Shown piece after piece: positions 41,187-49,427 of a stretch of 53,550 nt of DNA. The position numbers were made by a program, and so were the translations under genes. Within the stretch, counting starts at the first letter, position 1. The number at the start of each line of letters is the position of its first letter. The notes beneath the pieces were generated by a model. The model had not been told where the DNA came from. It saw nothing but the letters and a program-made list of their open reading frames with translations, and made no database searches. This DNA comes from an uncultured bacterium (GTDB lineage: Bacteria; Verrucomicrobiota; Kiritimatiellia; RFP12; UBA1067). The stretch spans positions 1 to 53,550 of the forward strand of contig CACWVU010000015.1 of assembly GCA_902764415.1 (NCBI GenBank), in the 5' to 3' direction.

Positions 41187-41957
41187 ATGGTCGGCGACTA
41201 CAAGCTGCTGAAGATACTCGACTCGCTCAGGACCGCCGTCATGGACGACGGGAGGGTCACGCTCGGCGAGACCTCGGTGATCCTGCGGACGATCCGCCCG
41301 TTCGTGCTGAAGGGCGAGCCGGGCGCCTGCGAGCTCGACGCGCTGCTGCAGCGCGTCCGCAGCGACGGGATGGTCACGGACGAGGAGTCGAACCAGATCG
41401 CCCAGCTGATGGACAACCTCCTCTCCGGGCGCCCGCGCCTCGCCGACTACGTCCGCGAGATCCGCGACTTCCCCAAGCCCGGCGTGCTCTTCCGCGACGT
41501 GACCGGCATCCTGGAGTCCGGCGAGGGCTTCAACCTGGCGCTCTCGGAGATCGCCGAGGCGCTTGAGGGAGTGAGCTTCGACCTCGTCGCCGCGCCGGAG
41601 TCGCGCGGGTTCATCTTCGGCGCGGCCATCGCCGCGCGCTTCGGGAAGGCGTTCGTGCCGATCCGCAAGCCCGGCAAGCTGCCGCGGCGGACGATCTCAG
41701 AGGACTACGACCTCGAGTACGGCAAGGCGACGCTCCACATGCACGCTGACGCCGTCATCCGCGGCGAGAAGGCGGTGGTCGTGGACGACCTGCTGGCGAC
41801 CGGCGGCACGGCGCTCGCAGCGGCGAGGCTCGTCGAGCGGCTCGGCGGCACGGTGGTGAAGATGGTCTTCCCCATCGAGCTCGAGGGCTTCGGCGCCCGC
41901 AAGGGCCTGCTGAAGGACTATGACGTCGCCTCGCTCGTCAAGTACCCCGGCAAGTAG
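41187..41957 (+). CDS. apt: adenine phosphoribosyltransferase with extra N-terminal helical domain
   Basis: A 256-residue protein, about 85 longer than usual Apt (170-180). The catalytic part from about residue 85 has YVREIRDFPKPGVLFRDVT, ESRGFIFGAA and the PRPP loop VVVDDLLATGGTALAA. It converts adenine and PRPP to AMP. The first ~80 residues hold two D-G-x-V/E units (A-V-M-D-D-G-R-V at about 17-24 and S-D-G-M-V-T-D-E-E-S at about 59-68) that align without gaps over about 60 residues with the permease extension. The stop of the permease lies 8 nt upstream with GAGGTGA as Shine-Dalgarno. The shared domain suggests Apt docks on the transporter or both bind a common partner. Confidence 0.95.
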   Translation: MVGDYKLLKILDSLRTAVMDDGRVTLGETSVILRTIRPFVLKGEPGACELDALLQRVRSDGMVTDEESNQIAQLMDNLLSGRPRLADYVREIRDFPKPGVLFRDVTGILESGEGFNLALSEIAEALEGVSFDLVAAPESRGFIFGAAIAARFGKAFVPIRKPGKLPRRTISEDYDLEYGKATLHMHADAVIRGEKAVVVDDLLATGGTALAAARLVERLGGTVVKMVFPIELEGFGARKGLLKDYDVASLVKYPGK

Positions 41958-41975
41958 CATGGGCGGGGTACCCCC

Positions 41976-42004
41976 TTGTTTTTCGCCGCCGAGTATAGTA
42001 TAAT
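41976..42004 (+). promoter_or_regulatory. promoter of the TPR/ExbBD operon (leaderless)
   Basis: TTGTTT at 41976-41981, 17-bp spacer, TATAAT at 41999-42004; the ATG at 42014 follows after 9 nt. A GGGGTACCCC palindrome at 41966-41975 followed by TTGTTTTT could end the upstream operon. Confidence 0.75.
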
Positions 42005-42013
42005 TCAAACTAT

Positions 42014-45000
42014 ATGAGAGCCAAGTTGTCGATACTATCCGCGCTGGCGGTCATGGCGGCGTCCCTCTTCGCGGAGGGCGAGGGCGCCGCGGCGCCGGAG
42101 AATCCCGAGCTCGAGAACGAGCTCAAGTACATCGAGGAGCTGGTCAACAACGGCTACGCCGACTTCGCCGAGCCGCTGAGCGAGGCGGCCAAGAAGCGCT
42201 GGCCCGAGGCCGAGGCGAGGCTCTTCGCGATCGACGTAAGGGCGCTCCTCTCCTACGGCAAGTTCGCCGAGGCGGAGAAGAAGATCGCCGCGCTCCCAGA
42301 CCGCTCCGGCACCAAGTACTGGGCCGCGCGGCTCGAAATGGCCAACAACCTCTACGCCCGTGGTCAGCGCGAGGAGTGCATGAAGATCTACGACGGCTTC
42401 TTCAAGGCGTATCCGAAGCCGCCGAAGGACATCCGCGCGTTCTACAACGACGCGAGCCGCACCTACGCCGCGCTGCTCGTGGGCGACCGCCAGTTCGAGA
42501 AGGCGGCCGAGCGCTACGAGGTGCTGCTGACCGGTCTCGAGGACGACGAGTGGTGCGACCTCGCCTGCGACACGGCCGACCTCTACCTGAAGCTCGTGGA
42601 CGAGACGCAGGACAAGAAGAAGCGCGACGAATACTACAAGTCGGCGCGCAAGCTCGTGGAGCGCCTCCTCTACATGAACGACAAGCCCGTTTACTTTGGC
42701 CGGGCGATCTCGATGCTCGCCCACCTCGAGCTCTCGCGCGGCGACGCCGACAAGGCGGCCGCGACGATCGACGAGTACCGCGCCCAGCTCGAGGACCTCC
42801 ACCAGCAGATCGTAGAGGCGGACCCAGACGGCAAGCAGGGCTTCGTGCGCCTCTCGCCGCTGCCGCAGTGCCTCTACCTGCAGGCGAAGATCCTGTGGGA
42901 CGCGGCGAAGAAGGAGTACTCCCAGGCCAAGCGCGACGACGAAAAGGTGAAGTCCTACCTCTTCGGCCCGAAGAAGGGCGGCAAGCGCGAGGTGTCTAAG
43001 GGCGCGTTCGCGATGGCGCAGGGCGTGTTCCTCAACTACGAGACTTCGCCGTGGGCGCCGCCGGCCGGCAATTTGGCGCAGGAGATCAAGGCATTCGCCG
43101 AGGAGAAGTACGGCGCGAAGGTGAAGACGAACGTCAACGCCGAGCAGCTCGAGCGCGTCCGCATGGCGCAGTTCCGTGCCGCGAACGAGGTGTTCTCGTC
43201 GGCGACGCCGCGCGACGCGGCCAAGGCATACGAAGACTACCTCGCCAGCTACCCGGAGTCGGTGGAGTCGATCGCGGCGATCGAGAACACCGCCGGTGCG
43301 CTGATTGAGCTTGCTCACGAGGGCGAAAGCGACGAGGAGAAGGCGGCCGCGCGGCTCGACTGCGACACCGTCGAGGCCTACCTTGCCGAGCGCTTCTGCG
43401 GCGCCAAGGACCGGCTGATCATGACCTCGGCGGGCGATGCGCTCGTCCGGCTCGCGGCCAAGGAGCAGGAGTTCAAAAACCTCGCCCAGTCCGACAACGT
43501 CTACGCCTGGTTCTGCAGCAACTTCGTCCGGCACGCGACGGCGCCGACGCGCGCGGCGGCATGCGCGGCTGAGAAGCAGCGCAACGAGGACTGGGATGGG
43601 GCGATCATGTTCTGGAGCATCGTGCTGAACAACTACCCCGACTCGCCCAGCTACGTGACCGCGCTTTCGCAGGTCTCCAGCTGCTACGGCAAGCTCGGCG
43701 ACTCGACGAACGAGATTGCGTACCTCGAGCGCTACCTCAAGGTGGAGAAGATCCGCCTGCGCAAGCTCCAGGCCCAGGTGAAGCTCGCGCAGATGTACCA
43801 GAAGGACGGAGTCGCAATGCTCGACAGCTGCGCCAACCTGACCAACGAGGCCGAGGTAGTTGAGCTCGAGCGCCGCGGCACCGCGCAGATCATCCGGGCG
43901 ATCAAGAACTTCACGGCGCTCGTCAAGGAGATCGGCGAGGCGATGGACGACCCCGCGACCACCAAGGAGGACAAGGAGAAGTACGTCTCGCTCAAGGAGG
44001 CGGCGCTCTTCCTGATCGGCGAGTGCTGGAGCCGCATGAAGCGCCCGGTCGACCGTGTGGCTGGCTTCCGAGCCAACGCCGCGAAGGCCTACGAAGAGTA
44101 CATCAAGGAGTATCCAGACGGCCAGTACGCGAAGGTCGGCTACGTGAAGCTCGGCATGATCTACACCGCGCTCGGCGACATGGCGAAGGCCAAGGGCGCG
44201 CTCGACAGCCTCAACCGCCGCTTCCCCGACTCCGAGGAGGCGAAGGACGCGAAGCCGCGGCTCGCGAAGAGCCTCATCGAGATCGGCATGAAGCGCGAGG
44301 GCACCGACATCTACGCCGAGATGCTCGACACCGACGGCAAGTACACGGCCTGGCAGTACCTCTCGGCCGGCGATGCGCTGGTCGACGCCGCGGACTGGTC
44401 GCTCGCAAACCGTGCCTTCGAAAAGGCGATCAAGATCGCCCCCACCAACTCGACCACGCTCGTCGGCAAGGCGCGGATCGGCATCGCCAGGAGCGCCTGG
44501 AAGCAGGGTTCGATCGCCGAGGCGCGCGAGGCGCTCGACCAGTTCGTGGCCGACCCGAAGCTCTCGCGCTCGGCGCTGCAGACCGACGCCAACGAGATGC
44601 TCTTCGAGATTGCGCGCCAGCAGGGGCGGACGGAGAAGGACCCGACGGCCCGCGGCCGTCACTTCGCGGCGGCGAGGGCGGCGCTCGGCAAGGTGCGCGC
44701 GGCCAAGAACGCCCAGAAGTGCCCGCAGTGGGAGATCGACTCGATCGCGCTCAGGAACATCGAGCTCACCGCCGAGCAGGCCGGCGTCGAGGAGGGGATG
44801 GGCGACAAGGACGCGGCGGAGACCACGCGAGCCCGCGCGGCAGCCGGCTTCCAGGGCTTCATCCAGGCGCATTTGCCGACGGACGAGCGCCCGCTCGACG
44901 CGATGGAGAAGGGCGAGCGCGACAACCTCGAGCGCGCCTACGTGAACGCGGTGAGGCTCTTCTCGCAGCTCGGCGCCGAGCAGGCCGACCGCGTGCTCGA

Positions 45001-45136
45001 GTTCGGCGCGAAGTACCTGGAGCTCTTCCCGCGCGGCGCTTCGCGTGCCGAGGTGGAGAACATGATGAACAAGGCGAAGGCGGACCTGCCGGCGGGCGCC
45101 GGCGGCGCCGCGGCGCAGTCCGGAACGGAGGCTTGA
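42014..45136 (+). CDS. large exported TPR-repeat protein
   Basis: A 1040-residue protein with a signal peptide (MRAKLSILSALAVMAASLFA) followed by an all-helical body rich in TPR-like units. Recognisable repeats include A-K-A-Y-E-D-Y-L-A-S-Y-P (about 407), N-E-D-W-D-G-A-I-M-F-W-S-I-V-L-N-N-Y-P (about 525), A-K-A-Y-E-E-Y-I-K-E-Y-P-D-G-Q-Y-A-K-V-G-Y (about 692) and L-G-D-M-A-K-A-K-G-A-L-D-S-L (about 718). Spacing of about 36 residues and Y-P-x-S/D turns resemble YbgF/BamD-type periplasmic TPR proteins. It is the first gene of the ExbB/ExbD operon and probably scaffolds the envelope complex. Predicted leaderless start. It is too divergent for a named family. Confidence 0.88.
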   Translation: MRAKLSILSALAVMAASLFAEGEGAAAPENPELENELKYIEELVNNGYADFAEPLSEAAKKRWPEAEARLFAIDVRALLSYGKFAEAEKKIAALPDRSGTKYWAARLEMANNLYARGQREECMKIYDGFFKAYPKPPKDIRAFYNDASRTYAALLVGDRQFEKAAERYEVLLTGLEDDEWCDLACDTADLYLKLVDETQDKKKRDEYYKSARKLVERLLYMNDKPVYFGRAISMLAHLELSRGDADKAAATIDEYRAQLEDLHQQIVEADPDGKQGFVRLSPLPQCLYLQAKILWDAAKKEYSQAKRDDEKVKSYLFGPKKGGKREVSKGAFAMAQGVFLNYETSPWAPPAGNLAQEIKAFAEEKYGAKVKTNVNAEQLERVRMAQFRAANEVFSSATPRDAAKAYEDYLASYPESVESIAAIENTAGALIELAHEGESDEEKAAARLDCDTVEAYLAERFCGAKDRLIMTSAGDALVRLAAKEQEFKNLAQSDNVYAWFCSNFVRHATAPTRAAACAAEKQRNEDWDGAIMFWSIVLNNYPDSPSYVTALSQVSSCYGKLGDSTNEIAYLERYLKVEKIRLRKLQAQVKLAQMYQKDGVAMLDSCANLTNEAEVVELERRGTAQIIRAIKNFTALVKEIGEAMDDPATTKEDKEKYVSLKEAALFLIGECWSRMKRPVDRVAGFRANAAKAYEEYIKEYPDGQYAKVGYVKLGMIYTALGDMAKAKGALDSLNRRFPDSEEAKDAKPRLAKSLIEIGMKREGTDIYAEMLDTDGKYTAWQYLSAGDALVDAADWSLANRAFEKAIKIAPTNSTTLVGKARIGIARSAWKQGSIAEAREALDQFVADPKLSRSALQTDANEMLFEIARQQGRTEKDPTARGRHFAAARAALGKVRAAKNAQKCPQWEIDSIALRNIELTAEQAGVEEGMGDKDAAETTRARAAAGFQGFIQAHLPTDERPLDAMEKGERDNLERAYVNAVRLFSQLGAEQADRVLEFGAKYLELFPRGASRAEVENMMNKAKADLPAGAGGAAAQSGTEA

Positions 45137-45156
45137 ACACAATGAAAGGAAACGCG

Positions 45157-45927
45157 ATGAAGAAGGCATTGCTGGCGGTGGCGGTCGCTTCCGCCGCAGT
45201 TCAGGCCTGGGCGATCAAGGGCACGCTCAGGACCGAGACCGAGACCCTCACCGGCGAGATCAAGTGGCAGCCTCGCCAGCGCCAGTACGAGATCACCATC
45301 ATCCGCGACAAGCGCCCGATCGCGATGGAGCGCAAGCTCGCCGACGTGGTCGGCCTCGACATCCCGACGCCGCCCAACTTCGACAAGGCGGTCGCGCAGG
45401 TCGAGTCCGGCAATGGCGCGGCGGCGGTGGCGGCGCTCTCCAAGATCGTCGACGACTACCGCATGCTCAACTGGGACCGGCCGGCCGGCCGCTACCTCGC
45501 GCTTGCGCACCTCGCGGCCGGGAACGCGCAGAAGGCGCTCGACGTCTGCCAGAAGATCATCGCCGAGGACAAGACGGCCGCCTACTCCGGCGAGGTGGCG
45601 CCCGCCTACTGGCAGGCGCTCCTCAAGCTCGGCAAGAACGACCAGCTGGAGGGACTCCTCAAGAAGGCGACCTCCTCTGCCGACCGGCCAGCCTCCGCCG
45701 CGGCGCTGGTGATGCGCGGCGACATCATCCGCTCTACCGCCAACGGCGACCACGCCAAGCTCCGCCTCGCGCTGCGCGACGGCTACCTCCGGGTGGCGAT
45801 GATGTACCGCGACCCGCCCTGCCGCCGCGAGCGCCACGAGGCGCTCCTCAAGGCCGCCGAGGTCTTCAACGAGATCGGCCAGGCCTCGCGCGCCGAGACG
45901 CTCCGCCGCGAGGCGAAGTCGATATAG
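45157..45927 (+). CDS. exported TPR-like protein
   Basis: A 256-residue protein. The ATG at 45157 is chosen over 45142 because AAAGGAAA lies 5 nt before it and the signal peptide then starts cleanly (MKKALLAVAVASAAVQAWA). After a small beta-rich N-terminal part (residues about 20-60), the rest is helical with TPR-like turns such as A-A-G-N-A-Q-K-A-L-D-V-C-Q-K-I-I and Y-L-R-V-A-M-M. It lies between the large TPR gene and exbB and is probably a partner in the same envelope machine. Homology to a named family is not clear. Confidence 0.85.
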   Translation: MKKALLAVAVASAAVQAWAIKGTLRTETETLTGEIKWQPRQRQYEITIIRDKRPIAMERKLADVVGLDIPTPPNFDKAVAQVESGNGAAAVAALSKIVDDYRMLNWDRPAGRYLALAHLAAGNAQKALDVCQKIIAEDKTAAYSGEVAPAYWQALLKLGKNDQLEGLLKKATSSADRPASAAALVMRGDIIRSTANGDHAKLRLALRDGYLRVAMMYRDPPCRRERHEALLKAAEVFNEIGQASRAETLRREAKSI

Positions 45928-45972
45928 CCTAGTCCAACAACTTAAACCCACAAACCCAGAAAGAAAAGACAA

Positions 45973-46791
45973 ATGAAAAAGACCAGGAAGACAATTCTCG
46001 CCCTCGCGGTTCTCTTTGGAACCTGCATTGCGCCGATGGCTGCGTACCAGTCGCTCGGCCAGGAGCTCACCGCCACCGAAGGCGGCGGCGCGGTGGAGGC
46101 CAACGCCAAGAGCCAGAAGAAGTCCGGCGGCGGGTTCTTCGACATCGTCTTCGGATCGGGCATCGTCGGCACGATCCTCTGGTTCGCGCTCTTCGGCGAC
46201 GGCGCGCTTGCCATCTACTTCTCGATCGACTCCTCGGTGCTGATCAAGCCCGACCGCCTGATGCCGAAGCGGCTGATGGACGGCGTGCAGGGCGCGATGG
46301 CCGAGGGCGACGTCGTCAAGGCGATGGAGATCTGCCAGCAGAACCCGTCGGCGATGGCGTCCATCGTCATGGCGGCCTTTCAGCACATCGAGGAGGGCTT
46401 CGAGGCGATTCAGGAGGCGGTGACCGCGGCATCCGACCTCGAGCAGGAGAAGATCCAGCAGCGGCTGAACTGGATCTCGGTGTGCGGCAACCTCGGTCCG
46501 TCGCTCGGCCTGCTCGGTACGGTGCAGGGCATGATCCTGACCTTCCAGGCGCTGGCCTCGGGCGGCGCAGGCGACGCCTCGGCGCTCGCCTCGTCGATCG
46601 GACAGGCGCTCTGGACGACCGCAGGCGGCCTCATCGTGTCGATTCCGTCCATTACCGTGTTCTACTCGCTGCGCAACAAGGCCAACCGCCTCATCCTCAA
46701 GATGACCGCGCTGACGATGGAGATCCTCAACGGACTCAGGAACGTCTCGGTCGACCCAGGCGCCGAGGGCGCGGAGGAGATCCAGGGATAA
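45973..46791 (+). CDS. ExbB/TolQ/MotA-family proton channel protein
   Basis: A 272-residue inner-membrane protein. It has an N-terminal signal-like segment (about 8-22), a periplasmic stretch, a first transmembrane helix (about 55-73) and the conserved TolQ/ExbB core. The core includes L-G-P-S-L-G-L-L-G-T-V-Q-G-M-I (about 174-188) and the final helix A-L-W-T-T-A-G-G-L-I-V-S-I-P-S. It forms the channel that, with ExbD, uses proton motive force to drive TonB- or Tol-like proteins. The N-terminal periplasmic extension is longer than in E. coli ExbB. It is followed by two exbD genes. Confidence 0.92.
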   Translation: MKKTRKTILALAVLFGTCIAPMAAYQSLGQELTATEGGGAVEANAKSQKKSGGGFFDIVFGSGIVGTILWFALFGDGALAIYFSIDSSVLIKPDRLMPKRLMDGVQGAMAEGDVVKAMEICQQNPSAMASIVMAAFQHIEEGFEAIQEAVTAASDLEQEKIQQRLNWISVCGNLGPSLGLLGTVQGMILTFQALASGGAGDASALASSIGQALWTTAGGLIVSIPSITVFYSLRNKANRLILKMTALTMEILNGLRNVSVDPGAEGAEEIQG

Positions 46792-46808
46792 AGGACCTGC
46801 CATAAGCC

Positions 46809-47291
46809 ATGGCCCGCAAGTCACAGGAAAACCCCGCGCTTGACATGACGCCGATGATCGACGTCGTCTTTGAGCTCATCATCTTCTTCGTCGTCACCCT
46901 TACCGAGGCGCAGAAGAAGGACGATACGATCGAGCTCGAGGACGGACGCCACGGCGTGGTGCTGACGCCCGAGGAGCTGCCGCCTAAGCACATGCAGGTG
47001 GACATCGGCGTCAGGAACGGCAAGGCGCGCATCTCGATGGGCGACCGCGACATCACCCCCGCCGAGATCGGCAAGCGCATCAAGGACCGCTACAAGCGCT
47101 ACGGCGAGTTCCCGGTGCTCATCCGCGCCGACTACGCCGTGCCGCACAAGGCCGTCGCCCAGGTCATGAACGCCTGCACCGAGAACGGGATCTGGAAGAT
47201 CTCCTTCATGGCGGTGCAGGAGGACAAGACCTCCAAGCCCGGCCATCCCGGCCGCAAACGCCTCTCGAGGCTTAAGGGGAGGAGCCGCTGA
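46809..47291 (+). CDS. ExbD/TolR-family protein, first copy
   Basis: A 160-residue protein with the ExbD layout: short cytoplasmic start, one transmembrane helix containing the conserved proton-path aspartate D18 in MTPMIDVVFELIIFF, then a periplasmic domain with the V-L-I-R-A-D-Y-A-V-P-H segment. A basic C-terminal tail (HPGRKRLSRLKGRSR) is longer than usual. Its last base is shared with the next exbD start. The two ExbD copies are nearly identical in their first 30 residues and diverge after it. Confidence 0.92.
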   Translation: MARKSQENPALDMTPMIDVVFELIIFFVVTLTEAQKKDDTIELEDGRHGVVLTPEELPPKHMQVDIGVRNGKARISMGDRDITPAEIGKRIKDRYKRYGEFPVLIRADYAVPHKAVAQVMNACTENGIWKISFMAVQEDKTSKPGHPGRKRLSRLKGRSR

Positions 47292-47698
47292 TGGCCCGCA
47301 AACCTCAGGAGAACCCAGCGCTCGACATGACGCCGATGATCGACGTCGTCTTCGAGCTCATTATCTTCTTCGTGGTGACGATCAAGCAGGAGGACATCTT
47401 CTCCAAGCTGAACGCCAACCGGCCCGCGCCGTCGTCCGGTCCATCGCAGGGCTCCGACGACACCAGCATCACTATCGAGGTCGGCGCTGGGAGGACGCTT
47501 AACGGCGTCATCCTCTACAACAAGCACGAGGTGAAGATCGACGAGCTGGACAAGAACCTCAAGGAGATCGCCCGCACCTCGACGAAGACCCCGGTCATCA
47601 TCAAGTGCGCAGAGGACTCGCCCCACAAGGCGCTCATCGACGTCCTGGACGTCTGCTACAAGTACAAGCTCTACAGCGTGAGCATCTTCACGCTCTGA
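47291..47698 (+). CDS. ExbD/TolR-family protein, second copy
   Basis: A 135-residue ExbD paralogue. It has the same MARKxQENPALDMTPMIDVVF start as the first copy with D18 in the membrane helix, then a different periplasmic domain (K-T-P-V-I-I-K-C-A-E-D-S-P-H). It probably forms a heteromeric ExbD pair. Start overlaps the previous stop by 1 nt. Such tandem ExbD genes are common in Verrucomicrobiota and Planctomycetota envelope systems. Confidence 0.92.
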   Translation: MARKPQENPALDMTPMIDVVFELIIFFVVTIKQEDIFSKLNANRPAPSSGPSQGSDDTSITIEVGAGRTLNGVILYNKHEVKIDELDKNLKEIARTSTKTPVIIKCAEDSPHKALIDVLDVCYKYKLYSVSIFTL

Positions 47699-47720
47699 CC
47701 TTTCAGGGAGAAACCGACCA

Positions 47721-49427
47721 ATGGCCGAATACGAGGACGAGGAAGTAGTCGACGAAGAGGCTCCGCTCAGCGCGGAGGAGCTCTTTGAGCTGCACAAGGA
47801 GGAGATCAACGCCGCCTTCGAGGAGAAGGGGTTCTTCCGGCGCTTTTCCGACATGCTCAAGGGCCTGTCGAAGCCGAAGAGCTCCCCCGAGTACAAGCTC
47901 GCCCGCGTCGAGCTCAACCGCCTCGCTGCGCCCATCCTCGCCGTCGTCCTGCCCACCATTGCGGTGATCGTGCTCATCGTGGTCACCCAGGTGACCTCGC
48001 AGCCGCAGGAGACCATCGAAGTCGAAATCGCCGAGACCAAGGAGGAGGAACAGCTCGAGGAGGAGCAGCCCGAGGAGGAGCCCGAGCCGCCGCCGGAGCC
48101 GCCGGACGAGTACGTCGACGTCCAGGTCGACACGCCGTCGGTTACGGTGAGCGAGATGAACGCCCCGACCCCGACCTCCGAGCCGCTTTCGGTGAAGCCC
48201 GCCCCGCAGGACTCCGTGGCGATCATCAAGTCGCCCGTCACCATGCGCTCGATGACCGGCTCTCGCAGCCCCGGTTCCATCGGCGCGATGACCCGCGGCG
48301 GCGCCGGCTACGGCGATGCCGCCACTGAGGCGGCGGTCTATAAAGTACTCCGCTGGCTTAAGTACAAGCAGGTTCCGGACACGGTCACCAACGGCACCCC
48401 CGGCGACATCGGCGGCCTCCCGAACACGGCGCTCGCAGTGCTCGTCTACCTCGCCCATGGCGAGACGCCGTCCAGCTCCAAGGAGTTCGGCGAAACGGTC
48501 CGCCGCGCCATCCAGAGCCTTGTCGACCGCCAGTACGAAAGAAACGGCGTGGTCACCTTCAAGGGCGCCGACGGCAACGAGTACGCCACCCTCATCGCCA
48601 CCTACGCGCTCTGCGAGGCTTACGGCATGACCAAGAACCCGATGGTGCGCGACGCGGCGATGAAGTCCCTGACGAGAATCGTGAACAACCAGTCCGAGAC
48701 CGGCGGCTGGGACTACAAGATCAACAAAGGCTCCACCCGCGACGACATGTCCTTCGAGGGCTGGGCGCTCCAGGCGCTCAAGGCAGGCAAGCTCGCCGGT
48801 CTCCATCCCGACGGCCTCGACGACTGCATCAAGAAGGCGATGCGCTGTCTCAAGACGAGGAACTTCCGGAACGGCGGCTTCAACTACACCGCCGGCGGCG
48901 GCCCCACCGGTCTCACCGCCACCGGCTGCCTCGCGATGCAGCTCCTCGGCTACGGCAGCGAGCCGGAGGTGAAAAGCGCGCTCGACTTCATGCGCGGATG
49001 GCTGCCGTCGTTCGAGGCCAAGGGGAACGCGGTCCCCGGTGGCAATCTCCCTGGAGCCAATCCGCAGTACTACTGCTATTACGCGGCGCAGTGCAAGTAC
49101 CAGGCCGGCATGTGCGAGAATGCCGACCCCAAGAACATCAAGCTCTGGCAGGACTGGAACGTCGAGATGAAGAAGCTCTACTGCTCGACGCTCATCACTC
49201 TCGACCAGACCATCCCCGGCGTCGACGGCAAACCCAAGCAGATGGGATACTGGAAGGGCGGCTATAACGGGGACACTATGGGAACCTGCCTCTGCGCGCT
49301 CCAGCTGATGGTCTACTACCGGTACCTCCCCACCTCCAAGATCGAGAAGACCGACAAGCAGGCCGGCGGCGGCGGCAAGGCCAAGCCGTCCAAGAAAGAG
49401 ACGGTGGACGTGGAGGTCGACATCTGA
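47721..49427 (+). CDS. TonB-like membrane protein with a prenyltransferase/squalene-cyclase-type toroid C-terminus
   Basis: A 568-residue protein. An acidic cytoplasmic N-terminus (1-65) and one transmembrane helix (about 69-90) are followed by a Glu/Pro-rich linker (about 96-130; runs such as EEEPEPPPEPP), as in TonB or TolA. Instead of a TonB domain the C-terminus (about 195-545) is an alpha/alpha barrel of the terpene-cyclase/prenyltransferase superfamily, with repeats carrying G-G-L-P-N-T-A-L-A-V-L-V-Y-L, S-L-V-D-R-Q, GGWDY, GGFNYTAGG and G-G-Y-N-G-D-T-M-G-T. It would be driven by the ExbB-ExbD complex just upstream and reach into the periplasm. The catalytic DxDD or zinc ligands of true cyclases/transferases are not evident, so a binding or structural role is more likely. 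Confidence 0.85.
   Translation: MAEYEDEEVVDEEAPLSAEELFELHKEEINAAFEEKGFFRRFSDMLKGLSKPKSSPEYKLARVELNRLAAPILAVVLPTIAVIVLIVVTQVTSQPQETIEVEIAETKEEEQLEEEQPEEEPEPPPEPPDEYVDVQVDTPSVTVSEMNAPTPTSEPLSVKPAPQDSVAIIKSPVTMRSMTGSRSPGSIGAMTRGGAGYGDAATEAAVYKVLRWLKYKQVPDTVTNGTPGDIGGLPNTALAVLVYLAHGETPSSSKEFGETVRRAIQSLVDRQYERNGVVTFKGADGNEYATLIATYALCEAYGMTKNPMVRDAAMKSLTRIVNNQSETGGWDYKINKGSTRDDMSFEGWALQALKAGKLAGLHPDGLDDCIKKAMRCLKTRNFRNGGFNYTAGGGPTGLTATGCLAMQLLGYGSEPEVKSALDFMRGWLPSFEAKGNAVPGGNLPGANPQYYCYYAAQCKYQAGMCENADPKNIKLWQDWNVEMKKLYCSTLITLDQTIPGVDGKPKQMGYWKGGYNGDTMGTCLCALQLMVYYRYLPTSKIEKTDKQAGGGGKAKPSKKETVDVEVDI

Noticed and set aside
47721..49427. Functional squalene cyclase or protein prenyltransferase
   Set aside because: The toroid repeats fit the superfamily, but I could not find the catalytic acid motif or zinc ligands, and the TonB-like topology and ExbB/ExbD context argue for a different role.
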